Assembly (NCBI RefSeq): GCF_020075705.1
Contig: NZ_JAIQUM010000066.1
Coordinates: 1-29,077, forward strand
DNA length: 29,077 nucleotides
Reading direction: 5' to 3'
Source of the DNA: Metabacillus rhizolycopersici
GTDB taxonomy: Bacteria; Bacillota; Bacilli; Bacillales; Bacillaceae
Part shown: piece by piece, positions 1 to 7,008 of the stretch
Position numbering within the stretch: the stretch's first letter is position 1
Layout of the letters: each line of letters starts with the position of its first letter
The notes under the pieces: model-generated
Seen by the model: the letters and a program-made list of their open reading frames with translations, nothing else
Databases searched by the model: none
What the model was told of the DNA's origin: nothing
Program-made: the position numbers and the translations under genes

Positions 1-1
1 G

Positions 2-49
2 CAAATTGGTCTACACCTAACATATGAAATTATAGAAGAATCTGTTTGA
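2..49 (+). CDS. Possible 3' end of an upstream gene (partial)
   Basis: Reading frame 2 is open from the window edge to a TGA at 47-49 and would encode the last 15 residues of a protein ending in EIIEESV. A terminator-like hairpin begins about 20 bases later, which is what favours this frame. The other two forward frames also stop within the first 40 bases, so the choice is weak. No function can be assigned. Confidence 0.3.
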   Translation, partial: QIGLHLTYEIIEESV

Positions 50-69
50 TAAAACAAATGATAATCATG

Positions 70-100
70 AAAATGCCACAAAAAATTTGTGGCATTTTCA
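70..100. terminator. Intrinsic terminator-like hairpin
   Basis: AATGCCACAAA (72-82) pairs perfectly with TTTGTGGCATT (86-96) around an AAA loop and is followed by a short T run. It would end transcription arriving from the left edge. Confidence 0.6.
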
Positions 101-127
101 TTGACATAATCTTTTTTCAACAAAGTG

Positions 128-159
128 CGAATAAGGGACATATAGATGTCCCTTATTCG
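128..159. repeat. Perfect 14-bp inverted repeat with 4-base loop
   Basis: CGAATAAGGGACAT (128-141) and ATGTCCCTTATTCG (146-159) are perfectly complementary around ATAG. No T run follows on either strand, so this is not a standard terminator. It could be a transcript-stabilising hairpin, a protein-binding palindrome or a small dispersed repeat. Confidence 0.6.
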
Positions 160-259
160 GTTAATAGTCTTGGAACGTCTTTGGATGGGGTGAAACTAGG
201 CGTTCATATAGGGATAAGTAAATACCTATTGAAAAAGCTAAGAATTATGAAAATAAAAT

Positions 260-439
260 TCAGTAAGCGTTTTCATATATAACACCTTTAAATTTAATGT
301 TTAATTTTGAATGATCGTCTTTCTTTAAATGATTTTTAATATCTTTAATGCGATTTACTGCATCAGTCATGCCGGTTGCATTAATTTTATGTTCTCTTGT
401 TTCATTACCTGTATCAATTAAAAAGACAAACTGTTTCAT
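260..439 (-). CDS. Small hypothetical protein, 59 aa
   Basis: A reverse-strand frame of 59 codons starts with ATG at 439-437, has a good ribosome site (TAAGGAGA, complement of 448-455) nine bases upstream, and ends in TGA at 260-262. The product begins MKQFVFLIDTGNE, with a short beta-like start and then a Lys/Asp/His-rich amphipathic stretch; there is no signal peptide or membrane segment. A sigma-A-like promoter lies upstream on the same strand: TTACAA (complement of 507-512) and TATAAT (complement of about 483-488), about 18 bases apart. A cre-like box overlaps that -35 element, suggesting carbon catabolite control. The family was not recognised. The ribosome site, promoter and compact frame make it likely to be real. 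Confidence 0.65.
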   Translation of the reverse strand: MKQFVFLIDTGNETREHKINATGMTDAVNRIKDIKNHLKKDDHSKLNIKFKGVIYENAY

Positions 440-507
440 GGTTGAATTCTCCTTAGATGTTTAGTTGTTTAATGTTAATCCTATTATAATATAAAATAAT
501 TACTTTT

Positions 508-556
508 TGTAAGCGTTTTTAAATTTAATTGTGTACATGTTGTGAATGCGTTTTCA
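508..556. promoter_or_regulatory. Two cre-like (CcpA) boxes
   Basis: TGTAAGCGTTTTTA (508-521) and TGAATGCGTTTTCA (543-556) each match the CcpA operator consensus TGWAANCGNTNWCA at 13 of 14 positions. The first overlaps the -35 element of the leftward small gene. Both also lie upstream of the rightward YvcT-like gene. The match is read from sequence; CcpA control is inferred. Confidence 0.5.
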
Positions 557-728
557 GTGTTGGGTTAAATCATTTGAGAAAACGTTCTAGTAAAAGTGTT
601 TTTAAGCAGAATTATTGCGCTTTTAGAAATTTGTTGCGAAAAAAGAAGGAATTTATGGTATCTAACTTGAAGTAGATGTAAAGTATATCTATTCGATAAA
701 ATGTAGTTTAATTGAAGGAATCATAGGA

Positions 729-1697
729 GTGAAGCAATTGAAACCCAAAGTAATTGTTTACAGAAAAGTACCTGAACAAGTCATAAATTTTTTAAATGAA
801 AAATTCGAAGTCAGCTATTACAAAAACTTAGATACGGAGAAGTATTCTGATTTTCTTCAAGAGTTACATACTGCACACGGATTACTAGGCTCAAGTTTAA
901 AAATAGATAAGGACTTTCTAGAGCAGGCACCTAACTTGAAAATCGTTTCTAATATTTCAGTGGGATACGATAATCTTGATCTAGCGGAATTGAAAAAAAG
1001 AGAGATCCTAGCAACAAATACTCCAGGGGTGTTGGTTGATTCAACAGCTGATACCATTTTTGGTTTGTTATTAGCAACAGCTAGAAGAATGCCTGAGCTC
1101 GATTACTTCGTGAAGTCTGGTAAGTGGGATGGTAGAAAAGATGAAGATTTATTTGGGGTCGATGTCCATCATAAGGTACTTGGTATTATCGGGATGGGAA
1201 GCATAGGAAATGCGATTGCAAAAAGGGCGCACTTAGGTTTTGATATGTCTATTTTATATCATAATCGCTCTCGAAATGAACAAGCAGAGAATGAGTATCA
1301 GGCACAATACTGTAATCTAGACGAGCTGCTAAGTAAATCTGATTTTATATGTCTGATGACTCCTCATACTCCAGAAACAGATAAGATGATTGGAGAAAGA
1401 GAATTTGATTTAATGAAAGAGTCAGCAATCTTTATTAATGGATCAAGGGGCAAAAACGTCGATGAAGAAGCATTAATTAAAGCGTTGCAAAATCAGTTGA
1501 TTTTAGGCGCTGGATTGGATGTATATGAAACTGAACCTATAAGCAAAGGTAATCCATTATTAGACTTGAAAAATGTTGTAACGCTACCACATATCGGATC
1601 TGCAACAACGGAAACAAGGGAAAAGATGGCGATATTAGCTGCAGAAAATTTAGCGAAAGGTTTGGAAGGGGAAACACCACCAAACTTAATTATCTAG
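729..1697 (+). CDS. yvcT: 2-hydroxyacid dehydrogenase, YvcT/GhrB type
   Basis: This is a D-isomer-specific 2-hydroxyacid dehydrogenase of 322 residues, the usual family length, expected to reduce 2-ketogluconate, glyoxylate or hydroxypyruvate in the cytoplasm using NAD(P)H. The NAD-binding glycine motif GMGSIG is at residues 155-160, and the catalytic triad reads as Arg240 (in GSRG), Glu269 (YETEP) and His288 (LPHIG). The segments VGYDN (78-82) and FGVDVHH (142-148) closely match my recollection of B. subtilis YvcT. The start is either GTG at 729 (AAGGAA about 8 bases upstream) or TTG at 738 (AGGAG at 726-730 region); I cannot decide. The gene stands alone, with cre-like boxes upstream and a hairpin downstream. 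Exact substrate is not determined by the sequence. Confidence 0.88.
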   Translation: MKQLKPKVIVYRKVPEQVINFLNEKFEVSYYKNLDTEKYSDFLQELHTAHGLLGSSLKIDKDFLEQAPNLKIVSNISVGYDNLDLAELKKREILATNTPGVLVDSTADTIFGLLLATARRMPELDYFVKSGKWDGRKDEDLFGVDVHHKVLGIIGMGSIGNAIAKRAHLGFDMSILYHNRSRNEQAENEYQAQYCNLDELLSKSDFICLMTPHTPETDKMIGEREFDLMKESAIFINGSRGKNVDEEALIKALQNQLILGAGLDVYETEPISKGNPLLDLKNVVTLPHIGSATTETREKMAILAAENLAKGLEGETPPNLII

Positions 1698-1699
1698 TA

Positions 1700-1740
1700 A
1701 CGAGGGACAGCTCTATCAACAACACGAGGCTGTCCCTCGT
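1700..1740 (+). terminator. Hairpin downstream of the dehydrogenase gene
   Basis: ACGAGGGACAGC (1700-1711) pairs perfectly with GCTGTCCCTCGT (1729-1740) around a 17-base loop. Only a broken T-rich tract (TGTATTTATGTTT) follows, so it is a probable but not textbook terminator. Confidence 0.5.
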
Positions 1741-1810
1741 TGTATTTATGTTTAAGAATCAGCTTTTTTTGCTAAAATAGAAATATTTCAGATAAGGGAG
1801 GAGTACCAAC

Positions 1811-2476
1811 CTGTTCGAAACCTTCATGAATCATCAGATTGTTGTTTATATACTAATCGCTTACGCTATTTCATTTGTCCCTTTTGTTGGTCGTTATGTA
1901 TCAATGATCAATACATTAGTTCATGAAAATGGTCATGCAATCGTTGCACTGCTTTTTAGTGGAAAGGTTTATTCAATCAAATTGTTTCAGAATACGGAAG
2001 GGCTAGCTGTAACAGGTCAAAGAGGATGGTTAGCTACTGTGGCTATTTCATATGCTGGCTATACGTTTTCATCAATTGTTGCCTATTTATGTTTTTACTT
2101 CCTAAAACAAGGTCAGGAAAACTTGATTTTATATGCATTAATCTCGATTGCCATATTGAATTTAATTCTCTGGATTAGAAATGTATACGGAGCAGTGTGG
2201 CTCATTTCTTTTATCGTCTGTTGCGGATGGACGATACAGAGTGGAAGTGATAGTGTACAAACATTTCTTTCTTATTTTTTGTCCGCAGTTTTGTTAACAC
2301 AGTCTGTATCTTCTGCACTGCAAATTTTTCTATTAAGTTTATTTAGAAGTAAACGGGCTGGGGATGCTACGAGCTTAGCTCATTATACAAAAGTTCCAGC
2401 TATTGTTTGGGGTTTTCTATTTTTTGCTCAATCCGTTTATATAGCGTATTTAGCGATAGCAAATCATTTTAACTAA
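1811..2476 (+). CDS. M50-family (site-2-protease-like) membrane metallopeptidase
   Basis: The product is a polytopic membrane protein with HENGH at residues 33-37 counting from the ATG at 1826, which is the zinc-binding HExxH motif of M50/M50B peptidases, set in a predicted first helix. Four to five further hydrophobic segments follow. Length (216-221) suits the small M50B-like group found in Bacillaceae, for which no substrate is known to me. Start choice is unusual: the only strong ribosome site, GGGAGGAG at about 1796-1803, is 22 bases from the ATG at 1826 but 7 bases from an in-frame CTG at 1811, giving five extra residues. I chose the CTG on spacing grounds; ATG 1826 is the conservative alternative. 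The gene is monocistronic and faces a small reverse-strand gene. Confidence 0.72.
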   Translation: MFETFMNHQIVVYILIAYAISFVPFVGRYVSMINTLVHENGHAIVALLFSGKVYSIKLFQNTEGLAVTGQRGWLATVAISYAGYTFSSIVAYLCFYFLKQGQENLILYALISIAILNLILWIRNVYGAVWLISFIVCCGWTIQSGSDSVQTFLSYFLSAVLLTQSVSSALQIFLLSLFRSKRAGDATSLAHYTKVPAIVWGFLFFAQSVYIAYLAIANHFN

Positions 2477-2490
2477 CTTTTAAATTCAGG

Positions 2491-2529
2491 AAGGACAGCT
2501 TGGAATCCCGAAAGACTTCAACTGTCCTA
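2491..2529. terminator. Weak shared terminator between convergent genes
   Basis: AGGACAG (2492-2498) can pair with CTGTCCT (2522-2528) across a 23-base loop, followed by ATTTGTTATTTC. It lies between the stop codons of two converging genes. The stem is only 7 bp. Confidence 0.35.
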
Positions 2530-2533
2530 TTTG

Positions 2534-2707
2534 TTATTTCGAGAGCATAGAACGATAGTTTTTTAGCTCATTCTCAATATCAACCAATCTTGCTTCTAAT
2601 TTTTCAATTGAATGTCCAGTGGATTCAAGTTTTTCAATATCTCCTTGAATACGAATATACTTCATTTTTAACTCTGCGATTTTTTGATTTATTTTGTCTT
2701 GATCCAT
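2534..2707 (-). CDS. Small coiled-coil protein, 57 aa (SE1832-like)
   Basis: Reverse-strand ATG at 2707-2705 lies 9 bases behind an excellent ribosome site, AGGAGGG (complement of 2717-2723), and the frame ends in TAA at 2534-2536. The product is almost wholly helical and charged, with heptad-like spacing in KIAELKMKYIRIQGDIEKL (residues 9-27) and ARLVDIENEL (39-48), followed by a short tail. The segment YIRIQGDIEKLESTGH resembles the short Firmicutes proteins I recall as the SE1832 family; the recollection is uncertain and no function is known. It is convergent with the M50 gene. Confidence 0.75.
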   Translation of the reverse strand: MDQDKINQKIAELKMKYIRIQGDIEKLESTGHSIEKLEARLVDIENELKNYRSMLSK

Positions 2708-3123
2708 GTATTTATGCCCTCCTATTTATTTTGCATCTATGTATAGTTTATCGCATCATTTCCCTCATATCAAAAGACATGCCATTTTCAGATATCAACA
2801 TTTGCTATCATTCAATTTTGAAGGAGTTCATACTAGAAGGAATTTGTATCTTGTGAAAAAAGGAAGTTCTGGATAGTTAAATTGGGATATGGACTATAAA
2901 TAGTTAATGCAAGAGTTGTGGTTATTGGTAGGGAGAATTAGATGAAGAGTGCCCTTGTTTTTCATTTTAAGTTGAAGGGGTTATTTGCATGTAAATTCAG
3001 TTAATTTCTAATATTCATAGATAGATAATCAATGCTATAATTATGGAAGTCATGTAAACGTGCTTCATTTGGATGTTCACTATACTTAAAGTAACAAAAT
3101 ACAGAGAGCAGGTTGTGAAAAAA
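2708..3123 (+). promoter_or_regulatory. Intergenic region with extended -10 promoter for the DUF624 gene
   Basis: TGCTATAAT at 3033-3041 is an extended -10 element with TTCATA at 3014-3019 placed 16 bases upstream; transcription would start near 3048. The rest of this stretch shows no convincing gene. The forward frame at 2590-2856 has no ribosome site and overlaps the reverse-strand small gene. Confidence 0.5.
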
Positions 3124-3816
3124 ATGGCAGATTTCATGGGAGGATTAAATCGAATTTTAGAATGGGTAATGCGTTTTTCCGTGATTAATTTACTCTGGAT
3201 TGGATATAATCTACCAATTTGTTTTTTCGTCCTTACATTATTTTATGTGAATGAACAAGCGGGAGTATTAATGACTTTAGGTACGATCATAATATTAGCA
3301 CCGTTTGTATTTTTTCCTGCAACAACTGCAATGTTTGGAGTTGTAAGAAAGTGGGTCATAGGTGAACATGATGTTCCTTTAGTAAAGTCATATTGGATAT
3401 ATTATAAAGAAAACTATGTTAGGAGCTTAATTGGAGGAGTCATCATTACATTTTTTTGGATTGTTTTAGTCGTTGATTTCTACTACTTTTCACAAGTAAA
3501 CATCATCATTAGCTATCTATTTTTCGCAGGGTTTTTCTTTCTTTTTTTATTTACGGTTTTCTTTTTTGCGAATACAGTTCATAAGGTATTAACCTTATTT
3601 ACAAGTATAAAAAATTCGTTTTTCTTATCATTACTGTTCCCATTAACTAATATATTGATTGTCGTCATTAGTGGAATCATTATTTATGTTAGCCTTACAA
3701 TGTTTACATTTCTTATACCATTTTTCATGGGCTCGTTAATTGCTTATGTTTCATTTGCTGGATATAATAGTAAACTGTTAAAATTGAACGGGAAAAATAA
3801 TGAAGTGATTGAGTAA
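3124..3816 (+). CDS. YesL/DUF624-family membrane protein
   Basis: The product has about five hydrophobic helices and opens with the family's characteristic amphipathic stretch before the first helix (LNRILEWVMRFSVINLLWI), followed by FFPATTAMFGVVRKW, a hallmark of YesL/DUF624 proteins. These are cytoplasmic-membrane proteins often encoded near sugar-uptake genes; biochemical function is not established. I placed the start at ATG 3124 because upstream codons (frame open from 3073) do not fit the family N-terminus; GAGAGCAGG at 3104-3112 could be the ribosome site, about 11 bases away. GTG 3115 is possible. No sugar ABC transporter is adjacent here. The product is about 230 residues, close to family norm. 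A bidirectional terminator follows. Confidence 0.75.
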   Translation: MADFMGGLNRILEWVMRFSVINLLWIGYNLPICFFVLTLFYVNEQAGVLMTLGTIIILAPFVFFPATTAMFGVVRKWVIGEHDVPLVKSYWIYYKENYVRSLIGGVIITFFWIVLVVDFYYFSQVNIIISYLFFAGFFFLFLFTVFFFANTVHKVLTLFTSIKNSFFLSLLFPLTNILIVVISGIIIYVSLTMFTFLIPFFMGSLIAYVSFAGYNSKLLKLNGKNNEVIE

Positions 3817-3837
3817 AGGGAATAGTAAATAAGTGTA

Positions 3838-3870
3838 AAAAAACTTGGTCTGTATGCAGCCAAGTTTTTT
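3838..3870. terminator. Bidirectional intrinsic terminator
   Basis: AAAAAACTTGG (3838-3848) pairs with CCAAGTTTTTT (3860-3870), with an inner CTG/CAG stem and TATG loop. T runs on both strands let it serve both the DUF624 gene and the convergent small membrane-protein gene. Confidence 0.85.
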
Positions 3871-3899
3871 ATTTTGAATGAAAAGGAGTAGTATTCAAC

Positions 3900-4127
3900 T
3901 CAGAGTATTTTTGTATTGCCATTTAATCCTTCAAGTTTCAACTTCTGTTCAAGTTCGAGCCTCATTTTTTCCGTTTCGATCAAATAGTTTGCGTGTTTAA
4001 GCTTTTCGAGTTCCAATTCGTTTTTAATCATTTTGTGTTTGATTTTGGACTGTGTTTGAAAATGAGTTGTTACGATTCCAAGTATGGGAATTGAAAAAAT
4101 TAGTATGACAGCGACTAATCCGGTCAA
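3900..4127 (-). CDS. Small membrane-anchored coiled-coil protein, 75 aa
   Basis: TTG start at 4127-4125, seven bases behind a strong GAGGAGGT ribosome site (complement of 4134-4141). One N-terminal membrane helix (about residues 3-20) is followed by a long Lys/Glu/Leu-rich helix (about 28-68) with coiled-coil character. The layout recalls PspB-like or other small one-helix proteins that bind a partner through a cytoplasmic coil, but I see no specific signature and do not assign a family. It is convergent with the DUF624 gene and shares its terminator. Confidence 0.7.
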   Translation of the reverse strand: MTGLVAVILIFSIPILGIVTTHFQTQSKIKHKMIKNELELEKLKHANYLIETEKMRLELEQKLKLEGLNGNTKIL

Positions 4128-4436
4128 TCTTGTACCTCCTCGTAATTTTTTTAGATTTTAGCGAATGTTTTCCTTACTCGTTAAAAGGAAGTTTGGAGTT
4201 GTTTTGAAAAGGATTCATAGTAATAAAACGAGTATTCGAGAGATCCTTCTTTTTCCTAACAACAATAAATAATCTAACTATGATTAACTTTTATCATAAC
4301 AAATCTACTATTAAACTTATGTATTTTTATAGAGTGATAAAAAATCTTATACACAAGTATTTTATCTCCTAATTGACGATCGTACCTAAAGATTTTGTCA
4401 TAAGGATATGGCGAATAGCCTAGTCTTTTAATTATT
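4128..4436. other. Gene-free stretch
   Basis: AT-rich sequence between two reverse-strand genes. GGCGAATA just inside the end of the Rrf2 gene (about 4451-4458 on the complement) can pair with TATTCGCC (complement of 4410-4417), which might be a weak terminator without a clear T run. It should also hold the promoter of the 75-residue protein gene; no convincing -35/-10 pair was picked out. Confidence 0.3.
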
Positions 4437-4883
4437 TTACACCTGGTTGTTATTCGCCTTTTCCTTATTCAGTATATCTGTAACAACATCCTCAATTGTC
4501 ACTTGTCCTAGTGTCTTTTCTAATGCAAGCTGAGCGAAAGAAAACAGTGGATCAATTGCATTTTGAATATTTCTCCCAACAAGGCATGCTGGATTTGGCT
4601 TTTCATGAACTCCAAAAAGTTCCTTATCCTTCACAACATTGACAGCTTTATAGACGTCTAATAAGGATATGTCTGATAGAGGTTTCGCAAGTTCTGCGCC
4701 GGCAATACCTGGTCGAACGTTTACCAATCCTGCACTTTTAAGCATACCCATGATTTTTCTTATCACAACTGGATTTGTATTTACGCTACTCGCAATAAAT
4801 TCGGATGAATTTACTTCATTTTTGTTTATTTCTAAAAGAGATAATATATGAATTCCTACAGCAAAACGACTACTGATAGACAT
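4437..4883 (-). CDS. ywnA: Rrf2-family transcriptional regulator, YwnA-like
   Basis: The 148-residue product is a winged-helix Rrf2 repressor. The DNA-binding unit occupies about residues 5-65, with the recognition region SVNTNPVVIRKIMGMLKSAG (33-52), nearly the YwnA sequence I recall, then the wing (VRPGIAGAELAKP). The single cysteine sits in NPACLVG, replacing the three-cysteine iron-sulfur cluster set of NsrR/IscR; a single-thiol or ligand sensor is therefore possible, not shown. ATG 4883 follows AAGGAAGG. It is divergent from ywnB, the same arrangement as in B. subtilis, and the shared region holds repeated ACTTGTAA motifs overlapping both promoters, fitting auto- and cross-regulation. 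Signal unknown. Confidence 0.88.
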   Translation of the reverse strand: MSISSRFAVGIHILSLLEINKNEVNSSEFIASSVNTNPVVIRKIMGMLKSAGLVNVRPGIAGAELAKPLSDISLLDVYKAVNVVKDKELFGVHEKPNPACLVGRNIQNAIDPLFSFAQLALEKTLGQVTIEDVVTDILNKEKANNNQV

Positions 4884-4915
4884 GTACTTCGCCTTCCTTT
4901 ACCTACATTTACTTC

Positions 4916-4948
4916 ATTATTATAAAGTAAGTACTAAGTATTACAAGT
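4916..4948 (-). promoter_or_regulatory. Promoter of the Rrf2 gene with overlapping operator
   Basis: On the reverse strand TTGTAA (complement of 4941-4946) and TATAAT are separated by 16 bases. The -35 lies within ACTTGTAA (complement of 4941-4948), the same word found near the divergent promoter, so bound regulator would block RNA polymerase. Confidence 0.6.
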
Positions 4949-4964
4949 AGTGTCATATGTGAAT

Positions 4965-5019
4965 ATTACCTTTAAGTTAATTCCATGATATGTATGTTTA
5001 TAAAAAACTTAAAGGTAAT
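4965..5019. repeat. Perfect 14-bp inverted repeat between divergent promoters
   Basis: ATTACCTTTAAGTT (4965-4978) and AACTTAAAGGTAAT (5006-5019) are perfectly complementary, separated by 27 bases. Each arm lies upstream of one of the two divergent promoters. It is a different word from the ACTTGTAA motif, so it may bind a second regulator. Confidence 0.7.
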
Positions 5020-5022
5020 CTA

Positions 5023-5078
5023 TTGACAGAACAACAACTTGTAACTTATATTATTACATGTAAACAAACTAGTTACAA
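5023..5078 (+). promoter_or_regulatory. ywnB promoter with YwnA-type operator
   Basis: TTGACA (5023-5028) and TATATT (5047-5052) are 18 bases apart. TTGTAACT (5039-5046) and its complement AGTTACAA (5071-5078) flank the -10 and start region, forming an 8-bp dyad. A third copy of the core lies in the ywnA promoter. Confidence 0.6.
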
Positions 5079-5111
5079 CTATAATTATTATATAGTATGG
5101 AGGAATTGTAC

Positions 5112-5750
5112 ATGAAAATTGGAATTATTGGAGCAACTGGAAAAGCTGGAAATCTTATTTTGAAAGAAGCTGTAGAGAGAGGCCATCAAGTAACGGCGAT
5201 TGTAAGAGATGTGGCAAAACTTACTGATAAAAACGTAGAAGTACTTGAAAAAAGTATATTTGATCTAAAATCAGATGATGTAAAGCAGTTTGATGTTGTT
5301 GTCAATGCTTTTGGTGCTCCACTTGGTGAAGAGCAAGCACATGTTGATGCTGGACATGCCTTAATAGAGGCACTTAAAGGTACAGATACAAGAGCGATTA
5401 TTGTCGGTGGCGCTGGAAGTCTTTATGTGGATGAAAATAAAACAGTTAAGGTTGTTGATACACCTGATTTTCCTGATATGTTTAAACCAACAGCAACAGG
5501 ACAAGGACGAAACTTACAAGAATTGCAAGGAACTACTGATATTTCATGGACATTTATCAGTCCTTCTGCCCTATTTAATCCTGAAGGAAAAAAAACTGGT
5601 TCTTATCAAGCAGGCAAAGACAACCTACTCGTTAATTCAAAAGGTGAGAGCTATATCAGATATGCTGACTATGCAATTGCTGTCTTGGATGAAATTGAAA
5701 ACCCAAAACATAAAAATGAACGATTTACAGTTGTTTCAGAAGCAGAATAA
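5112..5750 (+). CDS. ywnB: NAD(P)-binding Rossmann protein, YwnB-like
   Basis: An atypical short-chain dehydrogenase-like protein of 212 residues. It opens MKIGIIGATGKAG, the dinucleotide glycine motif, followed by VTAIVRD; VVNAFGAP and IIVGGAGSLYV mark the later Rossmann strands. It lacks a clear YxxxK pair, as usual for this NAD(P)H-binding (NmrA-like) group, whose members bind cofactor and may reduce quinones or act as sensors. The start is ATG 5112, set 8 bases after GGAGG at 5099-5103; the upstream ATG at 5097 overlaps the ribosome site and is rejected. Probably controlled by the divergent YwnA repressor. A strong terminator follows. Confidence 0.87.
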   Translation: MKIGIIGATGKAGNLILKEAVERGHQVTAIVRDVAKLTDKNVEVLEKSIFDLKSDDVKQFDVVVNAFGAPLGEEQAHVDAGHALIEALKGTDTRAIIVGGAGSLYVDENKTVKVVDTPDFPDMFKPTATGQGRNLQELQGTTDISWTFISPSALFNPEGKKTGSYQAGKDNLLVNSKGESYIRYADYAIAVLDEIENPKHKNERFTVVSEAE

Positions 5751-5764
5751 TCGTTTGATTAACG

Positions 5765-5793
5765 AAAAAGAGCTGGGAATTCCAGCTCTTTTT
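5765..5793 (+). terminator. Intrinsic terminator of ywnB
   Basis: AAAAAGAGCTGG (5765-5776) pairs with CCAGCTCTTTTT (5782-5793) around GAATT and ends in a T run. Confidence 0.9.
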
Positions 5794-6194
5794 GCTTTAT
5801 GAATTTTCGCTTCATATCTTTATTCTTCTCGTTTCGGAAATATAGCAGTTAAATCAATTGAAAGGTATTCTACTACATGAACTGGTATAGAATTTTCCTC
5901 TTAATATAAACATCATGAAGTTCTAAAGTATAGTTTTTCAGAAGATACACGTCTGATTAGTTAGGTCAATAATCCGATATTTTCCATTTTGGCCCGTTGG
6001 TAAGCTAGTTACTTATCTATTCTGTCAAATTTTGCGTAAGTAAGGGTGAAGAGTTTTAGCTGAAAATATTTGATATAATGAAAATGAGCTGCTAAGAAAA
6101 CCTACTAAGGAACAATAGGCATATTTCTAGCAGATGAATCAGATTTCTGATAATTTTAATAATAATGATCTATTAAATTGAAGAGGTGACAGAA
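5794..6194 (+). promoter_or_regulatory. Gene-free stretch with likely promoter for the thioredoxin-like gene
   Basis: TGATATAAT at 6071-6079 is an extended -10 element; no good -35 is seen at 17 bases, only TTTAGC at 6055-6060. No credible reading frame was found on either strand in the rest of this stretch. Confidence 0.4.
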
Positions 6195-6767
6195 TTGAAT
6201 TTAAATGACTGGTTTTTAAAAGGACTTACATTTGAACAGTATTCGAATCAGATGACTGTGAATAAAGATGAAATGCTTTCAATTTATGAACGCTTCACAT
6301 TGCCTATAGAGGATGCTGAATTTTTAGAGAAACTACAAGCGAAGCAACTAAGAGTGATTGTTTTAACGGAAGATTGGTGTGGTGATGCTCTTGTAAATAG
6401 TCCTATTTTGTTGAAAATAGCTCAAGCTTCAAATATGGAAGTTCGTTTTATCTTGAGAGATCAAAACCTAGAGCTAATGGATCAATATTTAACAAACGGG
6501 ACTTCACGTTCGATTCCTATTTTTGTTTTTATTGATCAAAACGGTGAAGAACATGCTGTATGGGGCCCAAGAGCCAAGGAAGTTCAAAATATGGTCGACC
6601 GTGAAAGAGATACATTACCAGCAAACGATGCACCAGATTTCAAAGATAAGCAAACAGAAATGTATAAAAAGTTTCGGGAATCTTATATAAATGATGTATC
6701 AATATGGGATCACGTTTCAGCTAGCATTATTACCTTACTTAAAGAAAAAAATCTTGATCAGCAATAA
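6195..6767 (+). CDS. Thioredoxin-family protein with single-cysteine WCGDA motif
   Basis: The 190-residue product matches a thioredoxin-fold family common in Bacillus: LTEDWCGDALVN sits where WCxxC is expected, and RSIPIFVFID carries the conserved cis-proline loop. Only the first active-site cysteine is present, which I recall as normal for this family rather than a mutation; the protein would be a monothiol thioredoxin-like factor, probably cytosolic. No substrate is known. I chose TTG 6195 because AGAGGTGA (6182-6189) is correctly spaced for it and the resulting start (MNLNDWF) fits related proteins; GTG 6186 lies inside that ribosome site. Monocistronic, ending in a long hairpin terminator. 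Confidence 0.8.
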   Translation: MNLNDWFLKGLTFEQYSNQMTVNKDEMLSIYERFTLPIEDAEFLEKLQAKQLRVIVLTEDWCGDALVNSPILLKIAQASNMEVRFILRDQNLELMDQYLTNGTSRSIPIFVFIDQNGEEHAVWGPRAKEVQNMVDRERDTLPANDAPDFKDKQTEMYKKFRESYINDVSIWDHVSASIITLLKEKNLDQQ

Positions 6768-6792
6768 GATGACTTGAAGTTCTTCAGCCTTG

Positions 6793-6845
6793 AAACACTA
6801 AATCAGTTGATTTTACCTGTTGAATCAAACTGTTTTAGTGTTTTT
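6793..6845 (+). terminator. Intrinsic terminator of the thioredoxin-like gene
   Basis: A stem of about 20 bp pairs AAACACTAAATCAGTTGATT (6793-6812) with the 6823-6843 arm, with one or two interruptions, and runs into TTTTTT. Confidence 0.8.
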
Positions 6846-6978
6846 TATGTTAACAAATGAGCTTTTTGCTATTCTTCACAATAGAGTGTCGTATGTTTGA
6901 TTCTATTTTCCCTTCAACCTTCCTCATGCAAATAAGACATCCAATTCATCTTGTCTAACCGTGGCATTTTCATTAATA

Positions 6979-6987
6979 TGTTATAAT
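6979..6987 (+). promoter_or_regulatory. Extended -10 promoter of the TetR gene
   Basis: TGTTATAAT (6979-6987) is an extended -10 element about 20 bases upstream of the TetR start. There is no convincing -35, and no copy of the downstream operator word here, so autoregulation is not apparent. Confidence 0.5.
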
Positions 6988-7008
6988 AATAAATATTGAG
7001 GTGAACAA

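Noticed and set aside
46..282. 78-codon forward frame
   Set aside because: It spans the terminator and the palindrome, overlaps the end of the small reverse-strand gene and has no ribosome site.
2590..2856. 88-codon forward frame
   Set aside because: No ribosome site, and it runs antisense to a small gene with excellent signals.
5401..5802. 133-codon forward frame inside and beyond ywnB
   Set aside because: It is an out-of-frame shadow of ywnB that continues through its terminator.
6195..6767. Loss of the second active-site cysteine as a mutation in the thioredoxin-like gene
   Set aside because: I recall related Bacillus proteins with the same WCGDA motif, so it appears to be the family norm.
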